A stretch of 64,000 nucleotides of DNA, taken from JAFGOG01 sp034429215. Its GTDB lineage: Bacteria > Chloroflexota > Anaerolineae > JAAYZQ01. Within the stretch, counting starts at the first letter, position 1, and the number at the start of each line of letters is the position of its first letter. The notes beneath the pieces were generated by a model. It was not told where the DNA came from. It worked only from the letters and a program-made list of their open reading frames with translations, and ran no database searches. A program made the translations under genes and the position numbers. Location of the stretch: the NCBI GenBank assembly GCA_034429215.1, contig DAOUGI010000040.1, positions 14,835 to 78,834 of the forward strand. Direction: 5' to 3'. This document shows, one piece after another, positions 34,628 through 42,873 of the stretch.

Positions 34628-34662
34628 AAGACCTGGCAGGTTCTCCCAACCTGTCAGATCTT
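34628..34662. repeat. stop-proximal palindrome, CCTGRCAGGT family copy 2
   Basis: Arms 34628-34642 and 34648-34662 pair over 15 bases with two mismatches (one of them G-T in RNA). The element begins nine bases after the herA stop and ends 12 bases before the next gene's start. Confidence 0.75.
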
Positions 34663-34673
34663 AAGGGGGGCTG

Positions 34674-35558
34674 ATGGACGAAGTAGAAGAATTGCTGGAA
34701 GAGGAGGAGTTGGCCGAGGAGCCGGAGGCGGGGCAGGATATGAGCCGTCGCAAGTTCCTGACCGGCGCGCTGGCCGGCGGGGCGGCCGGGCTGGCCATAG
34801 CTGCCGGCACCGGCGCGGCGGTGTGGATGGTGGGTGACCGCCAGGCCGACCGGGCCAAGGCAGCCGCCGACGACGAGATCGCCCGGCTGCAGGGTTTGGT
34901 GGACCTGTACGAAAGACTGGACGGCGTCGGGCTGGACGCCATCGTCCAGGGCGGCATGGCCGCGGTTGGACTGCTGTTCGGCGGGCTGGAGTTGGGCGCC
35001 AACGGCCTAAAGTCGGGCCTGGAGCTGGTGGAGAAGGGGCTGTTGTCGCTGGAAAAGGCCTTTCCCATCATCCAAGCCGGCATCGAGTGGGTTGAGAAGG
35101 GGGTTTCGGCGCTGGCCGGTGGCATCGACGCGCTGCAGAGCACGCTGGGCCGGGTGGTGGACAAGGCCAGCCCGATCACCGAGGCGCTCGGCGATTTTGC
35201 CTCCTTTATCCTGGACAAGCTGCCTTTCGGCATCGGCGACCAGGTCCGGAGCGTGCTGGAGACCCTGTCTAACCTGGTGGGCGGCATCCCGGAGCTGATC
35301 GAGGGGATCAACACCCACCTGCTGGAGCCGCTGCGCCAGGATTGGTTCTCGACCGAGGAGGGGAAAGGGCTGGATGATACCCTGCTCAAGCCGCTGGTGG
35401 AGCATGTGTTTGACCCCCTGGAGGCGCTGCTGGGCGACCTGGCAGGGCTGATCGACACGTGGCAGCAGAAGCTGGTTGCTCCGTCTCAGCGGGCGATCGA
35501 GGAACGAACCATGATCCGCGATCAGATCGCCCAGTACAAAAAAGAGTACAACATTTAG
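34674..35558 (+). CDS. Tat-signal, helix-rich extracytoplasmic protein
   Basis: A 294-residue protein. An acidic N-terminal extension (DEVEELLEEEELAEEPE) precedes a twin-arginine signal: SRRKFLTGALAGGAAGLAIA with an alanine-rich hydrophobic helix (about 22-50). The exterior part is almost wholly amphipathic helices rich in Leu, Gly and Glu (LELGANGLKSGLELVEKGL, ALAGGIDALQSTLGRVVDK), apolipophorin- or hemolysin-like in pattern, ending in a charged coiled coil. No enzyme motif is seen. Tat export implies the protein folds in the cytoplasm. The ATG at 34674 follows AAGGGGGG by three to four bases. Its place between herA and thyA is unexplained. Confidence 0.65.
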   Translation: MDEVEELLEEEELAEEPEAGQDMSRRKFLTGALAGGAAGLAIAAGTGAAVWMVGDRQADRAKAAADDEIARLQGLVDLYERLDGVGLDAIVQGGMAAVGLLFGGLELGANGLKSGLELVEKGLLSLEKAFPIIQAGIEWVEKGVSALAGGIDALQSTLGRVVDKASPITEALGDFASFILDKLPFGIGDQVRSVLETLSNLVGGIPELIEGINTHLLEPLRQDWFSTEEGKGLDDTLLKPLVEHVFDPLEALLGDLAGLIDTWQQKLVAPSQRAIEERTMIRDQIAQYKKEYNI

Positions 35559-35606
35559 CAGGGGCAACCCGCGGCCGTAGGGAGGGTCGCCCCAAGGGAG
35601 CGCACG

Positions 35607-36287
35607 ATGATATTCGTTCAAGCGGCCTCTTTTGGCGAGGCACATTGGCGTGTTCTGTCCGAGCTGTTCAAGACCGGCCGGTCGATCCCGACCGACTATG
35701 ACGTCGAGGGGGAAGAACCCTCCCTGGATGCGCCGGTGGCCATCGAGATCGTGTTGCCGTGGAGCCCTCCTGTTTTTTCCCGGTGCATGTTTTCCGACGC
35801 CAAGGGGGCGTTCGACTATGTGGAAGAGGTGGTAAGCGGCTCGCACGATCACCTGGTCGATATGTTGGGCTATACCTACCACGACCGGCTGCACCGGCAG
35901 TGGGAAGGCCAGCTTGCCGAGCTCCAGCGCAATCCGCAGACCAGGCGCGCCCAGTCGATCACCTGGCGGCCCGGCGAAGACATCGGCTCTCCTCACCCGC
36001 CCTGCTTGCAGCGGATCTGGACCCGGATCGTAGACGGCAAGCTCGAGATGCACACGCACTGGCGGAGTCGAGATGCGTATAAAGCCTGGGGGTTGAACGT
36101 CTTTGCCCTGGCGCACCTCCAGAAGAAATGGGCCGAGCGGTTGTCGGTTGAACCCGGCAGCTATCGAGAGTTCATCGACTCGTTCCACGTCTATGGCCGC
36201 GACATTGCCGCGGCGGAGAAAGCGCTGCGCCGGGGGCCGGAAGCCTGGCAATGGTCCTATGAGGGCATCATAGAAGCCGCGTACTAA
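35607..36287 (+). CDS. thyA: thymidylate synthase, short form
   Basis: A 226-residue ThyA-family protein (E. coli 264). Every central catalytic position is present with E. coli spacing: Arg113-Arg114 (TRRAQ), Cys133 nucleophile (HPPCLQ), Arg153 and Asp156 (RSRD), Asn164 (GLN), His194 and Tyr196 (FHVYG). Distances from Arg113 to Cys133, Cys133 to Arg153 and Asn164 to His194 match those of E. coli residues 126, 146, 166, 177 and 207. Asn at 164 favours dUMP over dCMP. The short N-terminal region, in which the phosphate-binding arginine cannot be placed, resembles archaeal-type enzymes. It should methylate dUMP with methylene-tetrahydrofolate. It follows the Tat protein by 48 bases. Confidence 0.8.
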   Translation: MIFVQAASFGEAHWRVLSELFKTGRSIPTDYDVEGEEPSLDAPVAIEIVLPWSPPVFSRCMFSDAKGAFDYVEEVVSGSHDHLVDMLGYTYHDRLHRQWEGQLAELQRNPQTRRAQSITWRPGEDIGSPHPPCLQRIWTRIVDGKLEMHTHWRSRDAYKAWGLNVFALAHLQKKWAERLSVEPGSYREFIDSFHVYGRDIAAAEKALRRGPEAWQWSYEGIIEAAY

Positions 36288-36334
36288 CCCCGACGGGCTT
36301 CAGGTGCTTGGCCAAATATACAAGTCTGAATCAC

Positions 36335-36364
36335 TTTACATTTTCTGTCAGTTCGTGGTATAAT
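36335..36364 (+). promoter_or_regulatory. promoter of the clamp-like gene
   Basis: TTTACA (36335-36340), 18-base spacer and TATAAT (36359-36364). The leader is about 110 bases, long for this window, and holds no clear structure. Confidence 0.7.
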
Positions 36365-36479
36365 AGACCACGACGGACAGGGTTGGTCTGAAAAGACCAC
36401 CGGTGGTTTTGCCCTGCTTGCGATCCGATTGCTGTGGACGAAGGCCCCGGCCTCTTCTGGCGGGACGGAGGGCACACGC

Positions 36480-37268
36480 GTGCACGAAAAGCCAACATCT
36501 CAACGGATTTGCCTGGTCGGGCAGGTGCTGGCCGACGGCCTTAAGCAAGCATCGGCTCGTTCCGAAGAGCCGATCCTGTGCCTTGCCCGGCGGAACAGTC
36601 TCACCTTTGTGGCCGTGAGCGGCTTGCGGCTGGTCGTTTCCTGGGAGTTTGCCCTGTCAACGCAGGTAGAACGGCAGGCGGCCTTTGTGATTCCACCGAT
36701 GATTGTCAACCACCTGCTTGCAGTCACGGGATCGACCACAGAAGAGACGGACCTCGTCCTGGAAGGCGACAACGTTGCGCTGATTACGAGTGACGAGCTG
36801 GGCAGCTATGAGCTGCGTTGGCGATCCGATCTAGGCGGCTTTCCTGCGCCGCCGGAGATGAGCCGCCTGCTCGTGCCACCGGCTGCATCGACTCGGCTCG
36901 GCTACCTCCAGGTTTCGGACGCAGTCCACCAGGCAGTGATCCAATTGGCAGACATGGAGTCGCATCGGCAGATCCACCGCACCAGGCTGGCCGTTATGGT
37001 CAGCCTGACCGACGACCATCTCACTGTGACCGGCCAGGAGATCGAGACCCGGGCGATCAACCGTCACTACTTTGACCCCCGCCTCGTCATCCGGGCATTG
37101 GAGCTGGTCAAGGCGGAGTGTGTCGAGGTCGGGTTGACCAGTCTGGGCCCGCGCTCTGCTTTTCTATCGATCGTCGATCGACAGCCCGACCGCCTGGTAC
37201 ACGGCGCCCTGCTGTCTATTGGCCTCGATACTCAGCGCCTATTCCCTCTGCCTCGCGGCCGGCTGTAG
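36480..37268 (+). CDS. two-domain sliding-clamp-like protein (DnaN-related, divergent)
   Basis: A 262-residue protein I assign tentatively to the DNA clamp fold. Residues about 10-115 follow the beta-clamp domain pattern: a start VLADGLKQA, beta strands around LARRNSLTFVAVSGLRLVV, the hinge VIPPMIVNHLLAV, then ALITSDELGSYELRW and GGFPAPPE (compare 'f.l..l..eeFP..p'). Residues about 130-245 repeat it, with LTVTGQEIETRAI followed by FDPRLVIRALELVKAECVEVGLTS, close to the 'f.p.yl.dal......v.l.lt' of domain III. DnaN normally has three domains and about 370 residues; two domains recall PCNA. The start is GTG at 36480, seven bases after GGAGGG. The pseudokinase gene follows after 20 bases. Confidence 0.45.
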   Translation: MHEKPTSQRICLVGQVLADGLKQASARSEEPILCLARRNSLTFVAVSGLRLVVSWEFALSTQVERQAAFVIPPMIVNHLLAVTGSTTEETDLVLEGDNVALITSDELGSYELRWRSDLGGFPAPPEMSRLLVPPAASTRLGYLQVSDAVHQAVIQLADMESHRQIHRTRLAVMVSLTDDHLTVTGQEIETRAINRHYFDPRLVIRALELVKAECVEVGLTSLGPRSAFLSIVDRQPDRLVHGALLSIGLDTQRLFPLPRGRL

Positions 37269-37288
37269 AGAGCCTTATTTCTGATCAC

Positions 37289-39151
37289 ATGAAATCCAGT
37301 TTGACTGCCGGCACAGTTCTGCAAGAGCGGTACCAGATCACCGGCCTGTTTGGCTCGACAGAGTGGACGGCCGCCTATTTGGCGGACGATCAGGTCAGCA
37401 AGGAGCAGGTACTGATCTGGGAATCGGCCGAGCGCTTCAAGCTCCGCCAGCGGCCGCCGGGTGTCCGTGAGTATTTTACGCAGAATTTCCCCGAGGGACA
37501 GAAGGGCGGTAAGCACTACCTGGCTCTTTGCCTGGAGGGGCAAAGCCTGGCGTTTATGCTCACCGCCGCCGGCCAGCTGAATGAGATGCCGGCCGGGCTG
37601 TGGCTGCTGCAGATCTGCCGCGCGATCGGCTACTGGCACAACCGCGAGGAAGGGCCACTGGTTTGTCTGCGCCAGGGTGGGTTGGCCTTGGCTCCTTTCC
37701 GGGTAACCGGCCATGACCAGGTGATGGTCCCGCCCTATGGCGAGCTCGGCCGGACGGTTGAGTCGGACCTGCCTGCCGACGGGTACCGGTTCTCTGCTCC
37801 GGAAACCGGAGATGCCCTGTCGCCCCACTCTGACGTCTATGCGTTGGGGGCGATGCTGTATTGTCTGCTGACCGGCCAGCCGGCCCCTGAGCCTGAAGCC
37901 CGCCTTGGGATGAAGACCGTGCTCGTGCCGCCGCAGCGGATCAACCGCGACGTATCGGCCAAGATGGAAAAGATTGCACTCAAGGCCCTCCAGCTCGATC
38001 CCAAGCGGCGCTATCCCACCGCCGCCGAGATGGCCGACGACCTCGAGCAGTTACTTCTTCCACAGTTAATGGAAAAAAAGAAGGAAAAGCCCAAGCCGTC
38101 GCTGTTGATGCGGCTGGCGCCGTTCATGGTCACCCTGTTGGCCCTGGTATGCTTGGTGTTTGCGATTCAAGGCGCGTCCAAACTCCATCTGGATGTCAAG
38201 TTGCCCTGGTTGGATTGGCCAACGCCGACCAGTACGCCGGTAACGCCGGGCGCGCTGGTCGACACACCCACCCCAACCGCCACTCCTACGCCGACACCGA
38301 CCGCTCTGCCCACGCCTGCCCCAAATCTGGTGGCGCTGCTCAATCAGGTCCGCCTGGACCAGTTTCCCCAGGTCATCGCGTACAGCAGCATCCTGGATGA
38401 GAACCGCGAGCCGGTGCGTGACCTGGCCAGGGAACGGTTCCGGGTACAGCAGGATGGGGTTGATGTCGTCGATTTCCAGGTGGCCAACGTGGATGCGGCG
38501 CAGGATCCGCTGTCCATGGTTGTGGCGATTGACATTAGCGGCAGCATGAAGGGCGAGCCGTTGGAAAAGGCCAAGGCCGCAGCCGGCAACTTTGTGGGCC
38601 GTTTCGACGCCGCCGACCAGGTGGCTTTGATCAAGTTCGACGACCGGATCGAGCTGGTGCACGATTTTACGACCGACAAGAGTGCGATCATCGGGGCGAT
38701 CAATTCACTCAGTTCTCGTAACGACACCGCCCTCTACGACGTGATCGCCCAATCGGTAGAGCGACTCAGCGCGCTGCAGGGCCGGCGGGCCTTGATCGTG
38801 CTCACCGATGGGCGCGATACTGCCAGCACGAAAAACAAGGTCAACAGCGCTATCGCCGCAGCGAATGGCGTCAACATCCCTGTGTTCGTTATTGGCCTCA
38901 ACAGCCCCCAGTTCACACCAGAGATCATGGCCAAGATCGCCTCGGAGACGGGTGGGGATTACCTTCTCGCGCCTGCTCCAGACGCTTTGGATGCGCTGTA
39001 TCAGAAGATCAGAGGACAGCTTCAGAACCAATACCGTATCGACCTGACCTCGTTGCATGGGGCCGATCAAGGGTTGCATACGCTGCGTATTGAGCTCGAC
39101 CTGGGCGGCGGGATCAGAATATGGACGGAGAAGACGTACCGCGCCCCCTGA
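37289..39151 (+). CDS. pseudokinase-transmembrane-vWA fusion protein
   Basis: A 620-residue protein. Residues 1-262 are a Ser/Thr-kinase fold: RYQITGLFGS replaces the glycine loop, and the APE (SAPE, 169-172), SDVYALGAMLYCLLTG (181-196) and C-lobe RYPTAAEMADDLEQLL are conserved. The beta-3 lysine is lost (QVLIWES), the HRD loop is replaced by VCLRQGGLALAPFRV and DFG by VMVPPYGE, so it is a pseudokinase. One transmembrane helix (about 275-294) and a Thr/Pro linker (311-345) lead to an exterior vWA domain with MIDAS residues DISGS (415-419) and LTDGRD. It probably couples extracellular ligand or metal-dependent adhesion to a cytoplasmic scaffold. The ATG at 37289 starts the kinase fold; upstream codons overlap the previous gene. 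Confidence 0.85.
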   Translation: MKSSLTAGTVLQERYQITGLFGSTEWTAAYLADDQVSKEQVLIWESAERFKLRQRPPGVREYFTQNFPEGQKGGKHYLALCLEGQSLAFMLTAAGQLNEMPAGLWLLQICRAIGYWHNREEGPLVCLRQGGLALAPFRVTGHDQVMVPPYGELGRTVESDLPADGYRFSAPETGDALSPHSDVYALGAMLYCLLTGQPAPEPEARLGMKTVLVPPQRINRDVSAKMEKIALKALQLDPKRRYPTAAEMADDLEQLLLPQLMEKKKEKPKPSLLMRLAPFMVTLLALVCLVFAIQGASKLHLDVKLPWLDWPTPTSTPVTPGALVDTPTPTATPTPTPTALPTPAPNLVALLNQVRLDQFPQVIAYSSILDENREPVRDLARERFRVQQDGVDVVDFQVANVDAAQDPLSMVVAIDISGSMKGEPLEKAKAAAGNFVGRFDAADQVALIKFDDRIELVHDFTTDKSAIIGAINSLSSRNDTALYDVIAQSVERLSALQGRRALIVLTDGRDTASTKNKVNSAIAAANGVNIPVFVIGLNSPQFTPEIMAKIASETGGDYLLAPAPDALDALYQKIRGQLQNQYRIDLTSLHGADQGLHTLRIELDLGGGIRIWTEKTYRAP

Positions 39152-39197
39152 CCAGGTGTATTGAGCCTCGTTCCTGGCATGGGCCGTCATTGTGTGT

Positions 39198-39203
39198 TAT
39201 AAT
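39198..39203 (+). promoter_or_regulatory. -10 box of the large TPR gene
   Basis: TATAAT at 39198-39203 without a good -35 box. The start codon follows 20 bases later with AGGGGGA as ribosome binding site. Confidence 0.45.
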
Positions 39204-39223
39204 CCGTACTATTAGGGGGAAAT

Positions 39224-41482
39224 GTGGCGGGTGATAAGAAGGTCTATGACAAATCACTCCGTGCGGGCCTGAACCTGGCCTGGGAAGGCCAATGGGAAAA
39301 GGCGCTGGAGGCATATCAAAACGCACTGGCCGAGGTGCCCAACGACCCCGTGGTCCTCAATCACGTTGGCTATGCCCACCTGCAACTGAAGCACTTGCAG
39401 GAGGCGCTGGAAGCCTACCATGAGGCCAGCCGGCTGTCGCCTGACGATCCGGCCCCTTTGGCACGGACGGCCGAGATCCACGAGCTGGCAGGGCAGCCGC
39501 ATGCGGCCGCGGCCGTCTACCTGTCGCTGGCCGAGATTCATCAGCGCCAACTGGCTTGGGCAGACGCTATCCAGGCGCTCCAACAATCGGTTCGGCTTCA
39601 CCCCGACCATTTGCCGGCACGGCTGATGTTGGCCGAGATCTATGCTCGGCTGGATCAGCCACAGCGTGCGGCCAAAGAGCGGTTGAGCCTGGCTCGGGCT
39701 TTGCAAAAGCAAGGACAGGCCCTGAAGGCGGCGGAACAGTGCAGTGAGGCGTTGCTCCTGGACCCGCAAAACGCCGAGGCGCGGGCCCTGTCCGAGGCCC
39801 TGCGACTTGGCGAGGCGACAGGGGAGGTTCAGCCACACCCTGTGCCAGTGGCGCTCGTCGAAGAAGGGGCCAGCCCGGTGGACATGGCCCGTGACAAGGC
39901 ATTGGAAGAGCTTGCCGGCATCCCGTTCGAGGAGACGCCGGTCGGCCCCGCTGCCGACATCTCTGCCTTTGAGTCGAGCGCCGCACCGGCAGAAACGCCG
40001 GCCCAGCCAACACTCAGCCGCCCGCAGATCGACGCCCTGATCACACAGGCGATTGACTATCAGACGCGCGGGCTGGTGGACGAGGCAATCGCGTGCTACA
40101 CCAAGGTGATCGGCGCCGGGGTAGATCGGCCGGCTGCCCATTTTAACCTGGGCTTGCTCTACCAGCAGCGGCTGCGTTTCGACCAGGCCGTAGCCGAATT
40201 CAGAAAATCGGTGCGCCATCCACAGTATGCTCTCGGCAGCCATTTTGCCCTGGGTGGATGTTACAAGGCGATGGGCCGCATCGACGAGGCATTGGAGCAC
40301 CTGATTCAGGTGCTCAAATTCGTGGACCTGGGTACGGTGCAGCGGGACCAGGCCGACGACCTGGTCCAGCTTTACGACGCCCTGGCCGACAGCTATGCTG
40401 CCAAAGGGGATCAGGCCAAGGCATTGGAGTTTATGAACTCTCTGGTCGAGTTCTTGTCGTCGAAAGGGTGGGCCGACAAGGCGCGCGAGGCCCGCAAGCG
40501 GATTGACAGCATGGCCGACGAGGGGGTCACGACCAGCTTGGCCGAGGTGCTGGCCACGCCGAGCGCCACGACGCTGCTGTCGGCCATGTCTCTGAGCCAG
40601 GAATATGTGAAGCATGGTGCATTTCAGGCGGCTATCGACGTCTGCTTTCGAGCCATCCAACATGCGCCTACCTATCTGCCGCTCCACCTGCGCCTGGCCG
40701 AGATTTACGCCCAAGATGGCCGGGTTGACGATGCGGTAACCAAGTACATGACCGTGGCAGATGTGTACAAGGTGCGAGATGAGAAACGCCACCTGATCAA
40801 CGTCTACAAGAAGGTGTTGCGTCTGACGCCGATGGATGTGGCAGTACGCTCGCGGCTTATTGACCTGCTCACCACCTTTGGCGAGATCGACCAGGCGCTG
40901 GAACAGTACATGGCCCTGGCTGACGCCTACTACCAGCTCGTCCAGGTGAACAAGGCGCTGGAAAAGTACACGGCAGCGCTGCGGCTGACCCCCAGAGCCT
41001 CTGACGAAAAGAAGTGGCGCGGGCGCTTGTTGCGCAAGATGGCCGAGGTCCACATGCACCGCCTCAATTGGCGCGAGGCGGCCCAGCTCTATCAGCAGAT
41101 CGTCAAGGTTGATCCAGAGGACGAGCGCGCTTGGCTGAGCTTGATCGATCTGCACTACAAGCTGGACCAGGCCAAGCAGGCCGATCAAGAGGTGATGCGG
41201 CTTCTGGAGCATTTTCACTCGCAGGGTCAGGACGAGAAAGGGCTGGCCCTGTTGCAGGAGGCGGTGCGGTTACAGCCCCAGCAGATGTCGCTGCGTGCCC
41301 GGCTTGCCCGGGCCTATATCGACCAGGAGATGCGAGAAGAAGCGATCGGCGAGCTGGATGCGTTGGGCGAGCTGCAACTGGATGCGGGGCTGCGGGAGCA
41401 AGCCAAAAAGACGGTGCAGTATATCATCTCATTAAAACCCAAGAACGTAGAAGCCTACCAGCAGTTGTTGTCTCGTATCTAA
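39224..41482 (+). CDS. large TPR-repeat scaffold protein
   Basis: A 752-residue soluble protein made almost entirely of tetratricopeptide repeats, about 15 to 18 units in two blocks (1-195 and 265-752). Between them lies a disordered linker (about 200-262) rich in Pro, Ala and Glu, including AAPAETPAQPTLSRPQ. Representative units are EKALEAYQNALAEVPNDPVVLNHVG and DQAVAEFRKSVRHPQYALG. No signal peptide or enzymatic domain is seen. The start is GTG at 39224. It lies between a surface-sensing pseudokinase and a diadenylate cyclase on the same strand, so a scaffolding role in signalling is possible but unproven. Confidence 0.85.
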   Translation: MAGDKKVYDKSLRAGLNLAWEGQWEKALEAYQNALAEVPNDPVVLNHVGYAHLQLKHLQEALEAYHEASRLSPDDPAPLARTAEIHELAGQPHAAAAVYLSLAEIHQRQLAWADAIQALQQSVRLHPDHLPARLMLAEIYARLDQPQRAAKERLSLARALQKQGQALKAAEQCSEALLLDPQNAEARALSEALRLGEATGEVQPHPVPVALVEEGASPVDMARDKALEELAGIPFEETPVGPAADISAFESSAAPAETPAQPTLSRPQIDALITQAIDYQTRGLVDEAIACYTKVIGAGVDRPAAHFNLGLLYQQRLRFDQAVAEFRKSVRHPQYALGSHFALGGCYKAMGRIDEALEHLIQVLKFVDLGTVQRDQADDLVQLYDALADSYAAKGDQAKALEFMNSLVEFLSSKGWADKAREARKRIDSMADEGVTTSLAEVLATPSATTLLSAMSLSQEYVKHGAFQAAIDVCFRAIQHAPTYLPLHLRLAEIYAQDGRVDDAVTKYMTVADVYKVRDEKRHLINVYKKVLRLTPMDVAVRSRLIDLLTTFGEIDQALEQYMALADAYYQLVQVNKALEKYTAALRLTPRASDEKKWRGRLLRKMAEVHMHRLNWREAAQLYQQIVKVDPEDERAWLSLIDLHYKLDQAKQADQEVMRLLEHFHSQGQDEKGLALLQEAVRLQPQQMSLRARLARAYIDQEMREEAIGELDALGELQLDAGLREQAKKTVQYIISLKPKNVEAYQQLLSRI

Positions 41483-41500
41483 CTCTTCTGGAGCAGTTTG

Positions 41501-42301
41501 GTGTCGGATATTGGTTGGGTACTGTCACACATACAGTGGTTTGATGTTGTTGATATCCTGCTGGTGGCAGTGGTTTTTTACCTGCTTTTCTCGTTGGCCC
41601 AGGGAACTGCGGCTGTCCAGTTGCTGCGCGGGATGGTGCTGGTTGTGCTGGCGGCTTTCCTGGCCAGCCAACTGCTGCCCTTCAAAGGGTTCAGTTGGCT
41701 CATCCAGAATGCGCTTCCTGCCCTGCTAATCGCCATACCGGTCATCTTTCAACCCGAGCTCCGCCGTGCGCTTGAGCGGCTGGGCCGCACCGGCAGCCTG
41801 CTGCTCCGCCGGCAGGAGGAAGAGGCCGAGGAGCGCACGGTGAGCGAAGTGGTCCGGGCGGTCCACCGTTTGGCCGGACAGCGTCACGGGGCATTGATTG
41901 CGCTAGAGAGGGAAACGGGCCTGCAAGAGTTTATTGAAACGGGGGTGCGGATCGATGCCGAGGTCAAGGCGGAGCTGCTGCGGACGATTTTTCACCCCAA
42001 CACCGCTCTGCACGACAAAGCCGTCATCGTCCGTGATGACCGGATCCTATCGGCCGGCTGCATGCTGCCGACTACGCAGAACCCTCAGTACAGCGGCCTG
42101 GGTACCCGCCATCGGGCGGCTGTCGGCCTTACCGAAGAAAGTGATGCGTTGGTAATCGTCGTTTCTGAAGAGACAGGGATTATCTCGGTTGCCTACAACG
42201 GCCGGATGGTCCGCCGGTTGGACATGAACCGGCTCAGAAGTGTGCTGCAGGCCTTCTTTCAGCATCGACTGGGGGGCCGTGGCTGGACAGAGCGCGTGTA
42301 G
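41501..42301 (+). CDS. cdaA: membrane diadenylate cyclase (CdaA type)
   Basis: Makes cyclic di-AMP from two ATP; 266 residues. Three N-terminal transmembrane helices (about 15-30, 40-57, 68-83) precede the DAC domain (about 100-250). The RHR motif is intact (TRHRAAVG, 203-207), as is VSEETGIISVA. The catalytic DGA motif reads DKA (Asp172-Lys173-Ala174): the metal-binding aspartate is kept but the glycine is lysine, unlike Firmicutes CdaA. The usual downstream cdaR/ybbR and glmM are absent; a convergent gene follows. GTG at 41501 has GGAG seven bases upstream and is preferred to TTG at 41498. It follows the TPR gene by 18 bases. Confidence 0.9.
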   Translation: MSDIGWVLSHIQWFDVVDILLVAVVFYLLFSLAQGTAAVQLLRGMVLVVLAAFLASQLLPFKGFSWLIQNALPALLIAIPVIFQPELRRALERLGRTGSLLLRRQEEEAEERTVSEVVRAVHRLAGQRHGALIALERETGLQEFIETGVRIDAEVKAELLRTIFHPNTALHDKAVIVRDDRILSAGCMLPTTQNPQYSGLGTRHRAAVGLTEESDALVIVVSEETGIISVAYNGRMVRRLDMNRLRSVLQAFFQHRLGGRGWTERV

Positions 42302-42311
42302 GCCGTTTGCC

Positions 42312-42866
42312 TCAGTCTGTATGAACCAGTTTTTCCAGCTCCTGGTTCAACTGCTCCCTGGTGACTGCGCCGGGGAAATGGCGAATCAACAGCCCCTGCC
42401 GGTCGATGACAAAGGTCTCTGGCACGCCGGTTATCCCGTAGGCCCGTGCGATGCGGCTGCCGGGGTCGATGGCAGACGGGTATGTGACGCCAAACTCGTC
42501 CAGGAAGGCCTGGGCTGCAGAAGCGGCATCTTTGTAGGCGATGCCGTAGAACTGGACGCCCTGCTGCTGATAGTCTCTCCAGACCTGCTGGACGCCGGCG
42601 GCTTCTTGTTGACACGGCGCGCACCAGCTGGCGAAAAAGTTGATCACGACGATCTTGCCACGCTGGCCGGCCAGGTTTATGGAGCTGCCGTCAAAAGCGG
42701 TGAGGCTTATCTCGGGTGCCGGGCTGCCGACATCGAGCGACGCGTGGGTAGTTGTCAGCCCGTAGACCAACAGGGCCAGGATGAGCATGCCGATGAGGCC
42801 GGCGGCAATCCAGCCCGGCGACAGCCGCCGGCGGGTTTCTTTCTCGGGCAGAGAAGGTGTTTCCAT
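42312..42866 (-). CDS. resA: membrane-anchored thiol-disulfide oxidoreductase (ResA/TlpA-like)
   Basis: A 184-residue thioredoxin-fold protein: basic N-terminus, one transmembrane anchor (about 19-40) and an exterior redoxin domain. The active site is FFASWCAPCQQEAAG (CxxC), and the cis-proline is in GITGVPETFVIDRQG. Such proteins reduce apocytochrome c cysteines before heme attachment, or act as general extracytoplasmic reductants. The divergent neighbour is a CcmC-like protein, supporting cytochrome c maturation. Its promoter sits so close that the transcript probably begins at or one base before the ATG. Confidence 0.9.
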   Translation of the reverse strand: METPSLPEKETRRRLSPGWIAAGLIGMLILALLVYGLTTTHASLDVGSPAPEISLTAFDGSSINLAGQRGKIVVINFFASWCAPCQQEAAGVQQVWRDYQQQGVQFYGIAYKDAASAAQAFLDEFGVTYPSAIDPGSRIARAYGITGVPETFVIDRQGLLIRHFPGAVTREQLNQELEKLVHTD

Positions 42867-42873
42867 GCCCTGT

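Noticed and set aside
37118..37288. Upstream extension of the pseudokinase frame.
   Set aside because: It overlaps the clamp-like gene, and the kinase fold begins right after the ATG at 37289.
39254..41218. A 654-residue open frame on the minus strand.
   Set aside because: It lies wholly antisense to the large TPR gene, has no family motif and no ribosome binding site; long antisense frames are expected in GC-rich genes.
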